Below, piece by piece: positions 50,887 through 62,100 of a DNA stretch of 64,000 nt (within the stretch, counting starts at the first letter, position 1; each line of letters opens with the position of its first letter). The notes under the pieces are model-generated. The model saw only the letters and a program-made list of their open reading frames with translations. It was not told the DNA's origin and made no database searches. The stretch comes from Amaranthus tricolor. Taxonomy: Eukaryota > Streptophyta > Magnoliopsida > Caryophyllales > Amaranthaceae. The position numbers and the translations under genes were made by a program. Where the stretch lies: the NCBI RefSeq assembly GCF_026212465.1, contig NC_080056.1:25628239-25692238 (forward strand). Direction: 5' to 3'.

Positions 50887-52153
50887 AGGTGGAGAGCCAA
50901 GGTCACTGCCATACAAGAGTCCAAGGACTTCACTAAATTTAATCTGGAAGAGTTGGCTGGTTCCCTAATGACCCACGAACTGCATTTGGGAACAGCTGAC
51001 AGTTCCAGAAACAAAGGCCTGGCTCTAGCAGCTAATGAAAGTGATGGATCAGAAACTGATGAGGAAGAAGCTGCGATGCTGGTACGAAAATTCAGAAAGT
51101 TCTTCAGGAACAGCAGGTATGCAAATCAAAGAAACAATAAAGAAAAGGGAACAGCTAATATGAAGACAAAGTACGAGTGCCACAAATGTGGAAGTGTCGA
51201 TCACTTCATCAAAGATTGCCCTCAATGGAAAAATGAGAAGGGCAAGGGAAAGGCAAGGGAAGCAGGAAGACAACCTATGAAAGGAAACTTCAAAACAGAC
51301 TTTCGCAAAGCCATGATTGCTGCATGGGGTGACACCGAGAGTGAAGCAGAGACAGAAGTCCCTATGGAGGAAGAAACTGCAAATCTATGTCTTATGGCCT
51401 CTCATCAAAGCACCGTCGAAAAGTCTAAAGAAAAAGAGGTAATATCTTCTAACTCATCTCCTAAAAATTTTTTTAAGTTCAATAAGTATAAATTAATAGA
51501 GTTGCTATTGGAGACACAAGATAAATTGGAGAAAAGGAATATCGAGTGTCTCCAAATTGAAAAGGACCTTAATTCATGCAAAGACCATGTTTCTTACCTA
51601 AATTCCTTTAGGTATGATGTACAAAATAGATTCTTTGTTTTATTAGATCAAAACATCATGTTAAAAGAAACAATGGAAAAGATAAAACAGGAATACATTA
51701 TTCTTAATGTAGAAATAAATCAATACAAATCAGTAGGCTCAATATGGGATCAGTTTGCTGTTCCCACTAATTAGCACTGAATTTCTGAAAATGAAATCAG
51801 AATTAGAATCAAGTAGGTCAGAAATTGAAAAATTGAAATACGAACTAAATTCTAGAGAAAAAGGGAAAATCAATGAAATTCCCAAATGGATTCTAAATGC
51901 TAAAACAAAAGGTAAAGAAGGCCTAGGATACGTTAAAAATAATAAAAAGAAAAATTTCTATGTTGATCTCCCTAGTAACAAAGTCTGTTCCTTTTGTGGT
52001 AAAACTGGACACCTAAAAGATCAATGCATAAAAAGGAAACAACATAACAAAGCAAATAAAATCTATGTCGAAAACATGTGGATTAAGAAAAATGATTCAT
52101 GTGTAATTGACGGGGAACCCAAGGAATACTGGGTTCCTGTTCCTAACAATTGA
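50881..52153 (+). pseudogene. gag: Gag, 5'-truncated and frameshifted (element 2)
   Basis: Starts inside the capsid domain (DERWRAKVTAIQE, EELAGSLMTHEL). Zinc knuckle CHKCGSVDHFIKDC is followed by the Sirevirus-like AMIAAWGDTES segment and a long Lys/Glu-rich part. A frame change near 51750-51775 ends the first frame (stop at 51774). The second frame continues as a coiled-coil stretch (KSELESSRSEIEKLKYEL) and a second knuckle, CSFCGKTGHLKDQC. It ends with TGA at 52151-52153, which is in frame with pol, so the stop may be natural (readthrough) or a mutation. The open frame extends left of 50881 only through fused CACTA sequence. Confidence 0.9.
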
Positions 52154-54770
52154 TTTGCTTTGCAGGTTCTAGTGAGGGGGAACAACTCATGGTATCTCGA
52201 CAGTGGGTGTTTCAAACATATGACAGGTGACAAATCAAGATTTCTCTCACTAGAAGCCTATGATGGAGGAACAGTGACCTTTGGAGACAACATGAAAGGT
52301 GAAATCATTGCCAAAGGAAGAGTAGGAAGGTCAAGTTCCCATGCCATCGACAATGTATTTTTAGTCGAGAATTTAAAATATAATCTTTTGAGTGTTTCTC
52401 AATTTTGTGACAAAGGTAACTCCGTTAACTTTACTGCTGATAGATGTATCATTACTAGGAAAGACACAGGAGACGTAGTCCTGGAAGGAGTTCGAAAAGG
52501 GAACACCTATGTTGTGGACCTGAACACTGTTCCCAAATCCAGTTTGACTTGTCTTAGTGTCATAGAGGAAGATCCACTTCTTTGGCACAAGCGTCTAGGT
52601 CATGCAAGTTTTTCATTGATTAATATGTTAAGAACAAAAGACCTAGTAAGAGGATTGCCATCCATCAAGTTTGTTAAAGATGAAATATGCGATCCTTGTA
52701 CCAAAGGAAAACAAGTGCGATCATCCTCTAAACCTAAGAATATGATGACCACATCAAGACCACTTGAATTAATTCATATGGATCTTTGTGGACCAATGAG
52801 AATACAAAGCTGTAGTGGCAAGAGGTATGTTTTTGTTATAGTTGATGATTACAGTAGATTCACTTGGACTTTATTTTTAGTATCTAAGGATGAAGCCTTT
52901 AATGAGTTTGTTTCTTTTGCAAACAAAATACAAAAATCTAGTAATAATCAACTAGTCCACATAAGATCAGACCATGGAAAAGAATTTGAGAATTCAAGTT
53001 TTATGAACTATTGCAATGAAAATGGAATTAGCCACAACTTCTCCGCACCAAGAACCCCACAACAAAATGGTGTGGTAGAGAGAAAAAATAGAACATTAGA
53101 AGAAATGGCTAGAACCATGTTGATTGCAAGTGGTCTCCCTCAAAACTTTTGGGCTGAGGCCGTGAATACTGCATGTTATATTTTGAATAGAGTATTGATA
53201 AGACCCATCACTTCTAAAACTCCCTATGAATTGCTTAAAGGTATCAAACCTAATATTTCTTATTTTCGTGTATTTGGATGTAAATGCTTTGTTCACGTAA
53301 ATGGAAAAAGAAACATAGGGAAGTTTGATGAAAGGAGTGATGAAGCAGTGTTCCTTGGCTATTCTTCTCACAGTAAAGCTTACAGAGTTTACAATAAGAG
53401 AACAATGTGTGTTGAAGAATCCGTTCATATTATTTTTGATGAAACTAACTTTGCAACAAGTGAACAGGATTTGAATAACCTTAAAATAGGTCTTGCTAAC
53501 CTAGAAGATGATGAAGATACAACGAAACAGCAAGATCAAAGAATAGAAGGCGAACAGCTGATTCATGAAGAAACAGAAGATTCTGACCAAGATCAGGAAC
53601 AGCCTGTGAACCAGGACCAGCAGACTGTTCCCAATCCAGCTGTTCCCATACAAGAGCAAATTGATCAAACAGAAGCTGAACAGAACAACAATCAAGACAA
53701 CAATGCTGAACCTTCAACAGTTCCCTCAAGAGAATTCGTGCCCAAACCTTGGAAATATCAGAAATATCATCCTCTTGATTCAATTATAAGTGATTTGAAT
53801 AAAGGAACACAAACCAGATCCCAAATGCGAAGTTTTTGTGCACACTTTGCGTTCCTATCATCACTTGAACCCAAAAATCACGAAGAAGCCTTAGGAGATT
53901 CCGAATGGTTTGTACCATGCAAGATGAGTTAAATGAATTCGAAAGAAATAAAGTATGGCACTTAGAACCAAAACCCAAGCATAAAAAGGTAATAGGATTA
54001 AAATGGGTTTTTAGGAACAAATTGGATGAACATGGAATCATTGTGAGAAATAAGGCGAGACTCGTGGTCAAAGGTTATAATCAACAAGAAGGAATTGATT
54101 ACACCGAGACATTTGCTCCGGTAGCAAGGTTAGAGGCTATTAGAATTTTAATTTCTTTTGCTGCTTTTATGAACTTCAAATTATATCAAATGGAGGTTAA
54201 AACCCTAAAGAATCACATCTAACAGCAGTGAAAAGAATTCTGAGATATTTGAAGGGAACAGATGACATGTCCCTATTTTATCCTAAAAGTGATGTCTATG
54301 ATTTGAAAGGTTTTAGTGATGCAGATTATGCAAGTGATCTTGTTAATCGCAAAAGTACTTCAGGTATGGTACAATTTCTTGGTTCATGTTTAGTATCATG
54401 ATGTTCCAAGAAACAGAACACCGTGGCACTATCCACAGCTGAAGCTGAATACGTAGCTGCAGCAGCTTGCTGTTCCCAAATGCCGTGGATAAAACAGCAA
54501 CTAAGAGACTTTGGTATTAAGTTTGAATGTGTTCCTATTTATTGTGATAATACCAGTGCCATATGCATATCAAAAGATCCAGTGCATCATTCTAGAGTAA
54601 AACATATACACATAAGGCATCACTTCCTTAAGGATAATGTAGAAAATAAAAATATTGTTGTTAAGCATGTTAACACTAATGAGCAAATTGCAGATATCAT
54701 GACAAAACCTCTTCCTAGGGAACAACATGAAAAAATGAGATTAGAACTTTGTATGATTAAGTTACACTAA
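52154..54770 (+). pseudogene. pol: Pol with RT core deleted (element 2)
   Basis: Protease starts with WYLDSGCFKHMTGD. Integrase has WHKRLGH to CDPCTKGKQ and the D-D-E set (HMDLCGPM, RSDHGKEF, QQNGVVERKNRT). A one-base frameshift near 53918 lies between EALGDSEW and [16 protein letters not shown] runs to KLYQMEV and then jumps at about 54198 to [13 protein letters not shown], losing about 207 residues by comparison with element 1, including YVDD, and changing frame. RNase H follows ([20 protein letters not shown]), with a TGA at 54399-54401 probably from TGG. Stop TAA is at 54768-54770. It cannot produce active reverse transcriptase. Confidence 0.93.
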
Positions 54771-54952
54771 AGATTGTGACAAGCATTCTCCAAAAGGCAA
54801 CATGAAAATCGGAAGGCTAATACATCCACAAAAAGCTTGGTTAAGAAATTAACCATTAAAAGGGTCCAGGTATGTAGTTATTTAAAGCATGCACTATATT
54901 TGCCATCTTGAATGCATGTTTCATTTGATCAAACCATAAGCAGCCTTTGTTC

Positions 54953-54985
<33 letters not shown>

Positions 54986-55257
54986 AACGTCTTCAATCAT
55001 TTCTTAATTATTTTATTGGTCAACATGATATAAATGAGGGTCGGATCAAAAACTGTAATAACTACCAAAATTTCTTTTCACACACAATTTAATAATGGGT
55101 AGTGGAACCTCTCAAAAACCGTCTCTTCATCCATATAACTTCCCCCTCACGTCACTTCATACCCCAACCCTTCACATCATCATCATCACTCCCACTGTAC
55201 AATTTCTAAAACCGTCATTCACCCTCATCCTTGTGCATCTCTTCCTCTTCATCCACC
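54771..55257 (+). other. Spacer between pol and third ORF of element 2
   Basis: 487 bp without a credible gene. It contains a run of 30 A at 54954-54983 and then an AT-rich stretch leading to the third ORF. The layout parallels the 557-bp spacer of element 1. Confidence 0.6.
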
Positions 55258-56897
55258 ATGAAAACTCCTCAATCAACCTCAAACAAGAAGGCAACTAAGA
55301 AAACACCCAGACCATCACAACCGAAACCCCTGAACATTATACATCCATCACCCTTGATCGATGCTCCACCATGTTTCTCAACCGACACACACACAGAAAT
55401 ACCCACAAACACTCCAATGCATGCCGGAACAAAGCGCTCACGCCCTACTCCTAAGAGTGAATCATCATCCAAAGTAGCAAAAAGATTAAAACACGCTGAT
55501 CCTCACAGTGCAGAAGAAATCGGTAAGGAAATGACCGTCGGGTTTGGCCTTGATAAACTCTGGTATGATTCCACTCCCTTCCCTCAACTACACGCTATTC
55601 TACAAAATCAATGTTGGGAGACATTGATGACTGATTATTGTTGTAACCCTATTTACCCTTTCCTCATGCGTGAGTTTATTTCGAACCTCTCAATTGAAAA
55701 TGGGGTCTGTTCTAGTAAAGTTAAGGATGTTAAAATTGAGTTTAATAGTTTGATGCTGGGTGAGTGGTTTGGAGTTCCTGCAGTTGGCTTTGACACATAC
55801 TATGTTGGTTCTAAGATCGTCTTTTCTGGGATAAATGAGAAAACTGTTCTCAAATTTTTAGGGATACGTGAGAAAAAGGGGAGGATCAGTCACAACTTAC
55901 TGTCTCCTCTCACAAATTACTTTACAATGTTGCTCGTCGTTTCATTTTGCCTCGTAATTCCAAACGTAGTGAAGTAAATCTTCGCGACGCCACGTTAATG
56001 TATTGTTTAGCCAATCACATTAAAATTAATTTCCCTTCACTAATGATTTCTCACCTATCTGATTGCATACAAAAGAAATATTTAGTTGGGTATGGAGGTT
56101 TATTGACTTGGATCTTTAGAAAATTTGGTGTCCCCCTTGAGGGTTTGCTGTTTCCAATGAGTCCCAACAACAAAATTGGCGCAAAATGTTTAAACAATTT
56201 GCGTCTAAAACTAAATGATAATGGGATTCTTGAACATGTTACTGTGGAGGCTGAAATTTTTGATTCTGAAAAGGAGGAGGAGGAACAGGAGGATGAAAAA
56301 ATCATTAAGGATCAGGAGTCTGTTCCCACTGCCACTAACAAAGAGGCAGAAGCTGGTTCCCAGGGGGAACAAGGGGAGGCTGAGGAACAAAGAGCAGATG
56401 ATAAAGAGAGGGAAACCTCTATGAAAGAAGGAGGTGCTGCAGTAGATCTTAATGATATTAGTGATGAGGAGGTTCAACTGCCAGTTAAGAAGGAGCCAAC
56501 TGTGAACCCTAGGAAAAGCCATAGGCTAGCTTCTAAGGGAAAATGTCCTTTTGTTAGTTTGGATGATGACTCCTCTCAAAACACTCTTGAGCCTCAACCT
56601 ACTGCACCTACTTCACCAAAACCGGTCACACCACCACCATCACCTATTCATGCCACACCACCATCCGTTCCATCACAAGCCTCACCACCTCACACTCCAT
56701 CAGGTTTTGGTTCTGTTTCCATACTCTCCCAGCTTAAAGAATTGCAGTCTCAGCTCTATGCCTTTCAAGATGAAGTTCGAGTCTCCCTCGCATTCATTAT
56801 TGATTAGCTCTCCCAGATGGAAGCCCGTCTAGGAGCAAAGCTTGACACTGTGGAGGTCCAGACCGAATTTATTGATGAAGAAGAGCAAGCTCCTTGA
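55258..56897 (+). pseudogene. Third ORF of element 2 (Sirevirus env-like), frameshifted
   Basis: Probable start is the ATG at 55258 in a CACCATGAAA context. The N-terminus is basic and Ser/Pro-rich with nuclear-signal-like KRSRPTPK and KVAKRLKH. A globular part follows (YPFLMREFISNLSIENG) that aligns with YPTLVRIFYSNLSFIIENG of element 1. A frameshift near 55925-55950 splits the domain, which continues in another frame (ARRFILPRNSKRSEVNLRD, GGLLTWIFRKFGVPLEG). An acidic tract, basic KEPTVNPRKSHRLASKG, a Pro-rich segment and a C-terminal coiled coil follow. A TAG at 56805-56807 interrupts the coil, and the same frame goes on to TGA at 56895-56897. No membrane segment is evident. The function is unknown. 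Confidence 0.85.
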
Positions 56898-57917
56898 ATC
56901 CTCTCCTACATGTTTCTGATGACCAACTTATCAATTTATCATTTCAAAAACTTTGTTTCAGTTGATTGTACCCAAGTTGGTACATCATTTGTATTTTGAT
57001 GATTCCTTAAACATTACTGCTGCTACTTTCTTTTGGTTTGTGTCATTTAAAACAATGCTGATTGATTGCATCTATTAGCACTTACTTTTTATAACTGTTA
57101 TTACCTGCATATCCTCTTATTAACTATTCTCACTTGTTTAGTGCTGTGGTTTGTCTATGCTAATCCTTTTTGAATGATGTCAAAAGGGGGAATATTTAGC
57201 ACAAACTTAAAGGTATGCTCGATCTACTAAGTTCTATATGATCACTGAAAGAAGTTGTTGCTCTAATTAGGAAAATGTTGGCTCTGATTATCTGAGTTGT
57301 TTTATAGTGATATTGAATCTGATTTGTTAAACTCTGAGTTATTGACTTTGATATAGTTTTGATTAATGATATATGATGCTCTGATCATGTCTGTTTATAT
57401 GCTCTGATAAGTTTTGATATTGTTAATGAAATCCTTTGTACATTGATTGCTCTGATTGTTAAATGCTACTGATATGCTCTGATTAAATTATATGCAGATG
57501 TACTCTGATTATTATATATGATGCTCTGATAGAATAAATTGCTCTGATGAAACTATTTTGAATGTTAGCTCTGATGATACAGTTGTTTTGATCATATGTA
57601 TGCTAAGATTAAGCTTTGTGTTTGCTGAGTTGCTCTGATATAATTATGAATTTCTTTGTTGCTCTGAACATTTTCACAAAAATTGAATTTTAGACACTAA
57701 CTGGATTATGTTAACTATTTTTGGAAAAATATTTAATAACATAAGTTTTTAATACTATGTTTTATGGAGTAAATTGTTTTGATTTGAATACTTGGTAAAT
57801 TAATTGTAACGAGTTGATTTACAAAAGTTATGTAGAGTAGCTTTAATCTCTAGCATGCTCTATACTTTCGTCTTACTCTATTTTTGTTTAAGTTTGTTTA
57901 AAAAGTTTGTCATCATC
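56898..57917 (+). other. Noncoding 3' region of element 2 with CTCTGAT repeats
   Basis: About 1 kb with no gene. Between about 57271 and 57650 the word CTCTGAT occurs ten times, nine as GCTCTGAT, at irregular spacing, with further one-base variants nearby. A PPT-like tract with GTCAAAAGGGGGAATATT lies at about 57180-57197. The octamer is the exact complement of ATCAGAGC, the core of the copia primer-binding site. Confidence 0.8.
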
Positions 57918-57930
57918 AAAAAGGGGGAAT
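57918..57930 (+). promoter_or_regulatory. Polypurine tract of element 2
   Basis: AAAAAGGGGGAAT lies just before the LTR start TGTTGG and after CATCATC, the usual Sirevirus arrangement for the plus-strand primer. Confidence 0.85.
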
Positions 57931-57931
57931 T

Positions 57932-59103
57932 TGTTGGCCTCTTAAGGTTTTGATGATGACTTTACTTTAATTAAACAAATATATTTTAGAGATTGTTTTA
58001 TAGGTATATATCCGATGTTATCGTTGATGAAGCCTATGACTTGGTCGTGGAGAAAGTACGTGTCAAAATATCCAAGAAGTAAGAAAGTTGCAAATGGAGA
58101 CTGGAAGTCTACTGTTCCCAAAGTGACAATCTGACTGAAGTTGTAGATGGAGACAGTACGTTGTTCCCACGATGCAGGTCCAGAGAAAACAGCTACTGGA
58201 AAAATACGAAATTTATTTTTCTGTTTTCAGTTAATGTTTAGGATAAAAATTTAATTAAGTTGCTTTATTTAATTAATTTATTAATTGGCAAAAACCTAAT
58301 TTTAGATGCCTAAAAATATGGAAAAGACTTTTTCTTTTCTTTGAAAAAGTCTCCTTTTAATTAGGAAGCCCATATACTATTAATAGTATGTAAATAACCG
58401 TTGCTTATTTTCTGGAAAATTACCAGCCGGTTATTCTCCTTGCATTTACTAACTTCCCCTTTGCTTTGGGATCAAGTAAGCAAGTGGAGATCATGGGGCA
58501 AGTGTGCATTCGGGAGTTCTTCTTATAAATAGAGGAACATAAGCCCTAAACCGAGTATCTCAATAGATCAAAAAGAGTGTCCTTTAGTGAGATCAATTAA
58601 GAAAAATATTTTCTGTTTTATTGCCAATTAATTAATTATATTTTTCAAAAGCAACTATTTAAGTTTTTATCTTCTTGAGAATTTGGCCTTGTAAAGGGTT
58701 ATTGAGAGAATAGTTGTAATTAGACTTAAGGGAAGTCTAAGGGAAAAGAGAAGAGAAAGAGAAGAGAAGTGGCCTAGGTAGAGAAGCTTCAAGTGAAGCA
58801 TTTAGAGAATTGAGAAGCTTCGAGTGAAGCAAAATTTATTTTATGTAATTGTAACTAATTGCCTAAAACATAGTAGAGAATTTTGAAATCCCGGGGGGTC
58901 GTGGTTTTTCCTTCTTATTAGGCCAAGAAGGTTTCCACGTAAAAATCCTTGTCTCTTTTTATCTTTTTATCTTTTTCGCTTTAAGTTTAAGTTTTATTTT
59001 ATTGTTAAATTTCCGCTAAAACAGGGCATAAATACTTAAACTTGTAATACAACAATTCACCCCCCCCTCTTGTTGAATTCGTCCATCTCTTGGGATTCCT
59101 ACA
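57932..59103 (+). repeat. 3' LTR of element 2
   Basis: About 1,172 bp from TGTTGG to CCTACA, with satellite starting at ATACC (59104). It contains a TATAAATAG box at 58524-58532. There are two copies of GAGAAGCTTCNAGTGAAGC (58782-58800 and 58812-58830). A run of 8 C sits in ATTCACCCCCCCCTCT (59055-59070) close to the end, matching the C-run near the end of the LTRs of element 1. The 5' LTR is not in the window, so the boundaries rest on PPT, TG/CA ends and satellite. Confidence 0.85.
58524..58532 (+). promoter_or_regulatory. TATA box in LTR of element 2
   Basis: TATAAATAG about 590 bp into the LTR is a strong match to a plant core promoter. In this solitary 3' LTR it would drive transcripts into the neighbouring satellite. 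Confidence 0.7.
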
Positions 59104-62100
59104 ATACCAAATAGTGTTGTGTGCCCAGTTTCGTGCAAAACAAACTAAGTTTGAGCTACTTTATGCACAAAAGTGCCAAAACGCTTAAAAACCCATAAAA
59201 TCGCAACTTAACACGTAATTTCTAGCATATGATTATGATTTTCAATTCTAACCACTTCAACACAATAATATATACCAAATAGTGTTGTGTGCCAAGTTTC
59301 GTGCAAAACAAACCAAGTTTTGGCTACTTTATGCGCAACAGTGCCGAAAATGCTAAAAAAAACCCTTAAAATCGCAACTTAACACGTAATTTCTAGCATT
59401 TCACTATGATTTTCAATTCTAACCACTTCAACACAATAATATATACCAAATAGTGTTGTGTGCCAAGTTTCGTGCAAAGCAAACCAAGTTTTAGCTATTT
59501 TATGCGCAAAAGTGCCAAAAATGCTTAAAAACCTTTAAAATCGCAACTTAACACGTAATTTCTAGCATTTTACTATGATTTTTAATTTTAACCACTTAAA
59601 CACAATAATATATACCAAATAGTGTTGTGTGCCAAGTTCCGTGCACAACAAACCACGTTTGAGCTACTTTATGCGCAAAACGCCATAAACGCTTAAAACC
59701 CTTAAAATCGCAACAAAACACGTAATTTCTAGTATATGACTATGATTTTCAATTCTAACCACTTCAACACAATAATATATACCAAATACTGTTGTGTGCC
59801 ATGTTTCGTGCAAAACAAACCATGTTTGAGCTACTTTATGCGTGAAAGTGCCAAAAAAGTTAAAAAACGCATAAAATCGCAACATAACACGTAATTTCTA
59901 GCATATGACTATGATTTTAATTTCTAACCACTTCCACACAATAATATATATTAAATAGAGTTGTGTGGCAAGTTTCGTGCAAAACAAACCAAGTTTGAGC
60001 TACTTTATGCGCAAAAATGCTAAAAGTGCTTAAAAACCCTTAAAATCGCAACTTAAGACGTAATTTCTAGTATTGACTATGATTTTCAATTCTAACTACT
60101 TAAACACAATAATATATACCAAATAGTTTTGTGTGCCAAGTTCCGTGCAAAACAAACCAAGTTTGCTACTTTATGCGCAAAACGCCAAAAACGCTTAAAA
60201 ACCCTTAAAATCGCAATTTAACACGTAATTTCTAGCATATGAGTATGATTTTCAATTCTAACCACTTAACATAATAATACATACCAAATAGTGTTGTGTC
60301 CCAAGTTTCGTACAAAACAAACAAAGTTTGAGCTACTTTATGCACAAAAACGCCAAAAACACTTAAAAACCCAAAAAATCGCAACTTAACACGTAATTTC
60401 TAGCATATGAGTATAATTTTCAATTCTAACCACTTCAACACAATAATATATACCTTATAGTGTTGCATGCCAAGTTTTGTGCAAAACAAACCAAGTTTGA
60501 GCTACTTTAAGCGCAAAAACGCCAAAAACACTTAAAAATCCATAAAAACGCAACTTAGCACGTAATTTCTAGCATATGAGTATGATTTTCAATTCTAACC
60601 ACTTCAACACATTAATACATACCAAATAGTGTTGTGTGCCAAGTTTCGTGCAAAACAAACCAAGTTTGAGCTACTTTATGCACAAAAGTGCCAAAACGCT
60701 TAAAAACCCATAAAATCGCAACTTAACACGTAATTTCTAGCATATGATTATGATTTTCAATTCTAACCACTTCAACACAATAATATATACCAAATAGTGT
60801 TGTGTGCCAAGTTTCGTGCAAAACAAACCAAATTTTGGCTACTTTATGCGCAAAAGTGCCGAAAATGCTAAAAAAAACCCTTAAAATCGCAACTTAACAC
60901 GTAATTTCTAGCATTTCACTATGATTTTTAATTTTAGCCACTTAAACACAATAATATATACCAAATAGTGTTGTGTGCCAAGTTTCGTGCAAAACAAACA
61001 AAGTTTTAGCTATTTTAGGCGCAAAAGTGCCAAAAATGCTTAAAAACCTTTAAAATCGCAACTTAACACGTAATTTCTAGCATTTTACTATGATTTTTAA
61101 TTTTAACCACTTAAAGACAATAACATATACCAAAAAGTGTTGTGTGCTAAGTTTCGTGCAAAACAAACCACGTTTGAGCTACTTTATGCGCAAAACGCCA
61201 TAAACGCTTAAAACCCTTAAAATCGCAACAAAACACGTAATTTCTAGTATATGACTATGATTTTCAATTCTAACCACTTCAACACAATAATATATACCAA
61301 ATACTGTTGTGTGCCATGTTTCGTTCAAAACAAACCATGTTTGAGCTACTTTATGCGTGAAAGTGCCAAAAAAGTTAAAAAACGGATAAAATCGCAACGT
61401 AACACGTAATTTCTAGCATATGACTATGATTTTAATTTCTAACCACTTCCACACAATAATATATATTAAATAGAGTTGTGTGGCAAGTTTCGTGCAAAAC
61501 AAACCAAGTTTGAGCTACTTTATGCGCAAATATGCTAAAAGTGCTTAAAAACCCTTAAAATCGCAACTTAAGACGTAATTTCTAACATTGACTATGATTT
61601 TCAATTCTAACCACTTAAACACAATAATATATACCAAATAGTTTTGTGTGCCAAGTTCCGTGCAAAACAAACCAAGTTTGCTACTTTATGCGCAAAACGC
61701 CAAAAACGCTTAAAAACCCTTAAAATCGCAATTTAACACGTAATTTCTAGCATATGAGTATGATTTTCAATTCTAACCACTTAACACAATAATACATACC
61801 AAATAGTGTTGTGTCCCAAGTTTCGTACAAAACAAACCAAGTTTGAGCTACTTTATGCGCAAAAACGCCAAAAACACTTAAAAACCCAAAAAATCGCAAC
61901 TTAACACGTAATTTCTAGCATATGAGTATAATTTTCAATTCTAACCACTTCAACACAATAATATATACCAAATAGTGTTGCATGCCAAGTTTCGTGCAAA
62001 ACAAACCAAGTTTGAGCTACTTTAAGCGCAAAAACACTTAAAAATCCATAAAAACGCAACTTAGCACGTAATTTCTAGCATATGAGTATGATTTTCAATT

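Larger units (their letters stand above)
50881..59103 (+). mobile_element. 5'-truncated, decayed Sirevirus (element 2)
   Basis: Plus-strand order: partial gag, protease-integrase, broken RT, RNase H, third ORF, repeat-rich noncoding region, PPT, 3' LTR ending at 59103 with satellite beyond. The 5' LTR, primer-binding site and first part of gag are missing. Several frameshifts, nonsense codons and a deletion of the RT core make it inactive. Two CCHC knuckles, the MIAAWGD segment and a third ORF place it with Sireviruses. It is related to but clearly distinct from element 1. Confidence 0.93.

Noticed and set aside
50876..50889. CACTAGATGAAAGG at the fusion junction as a second CACTA terminus
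   Set aside because: The match stops after CACTAG, is in the wrong orientation for the missing end, and the following bases encode gag.
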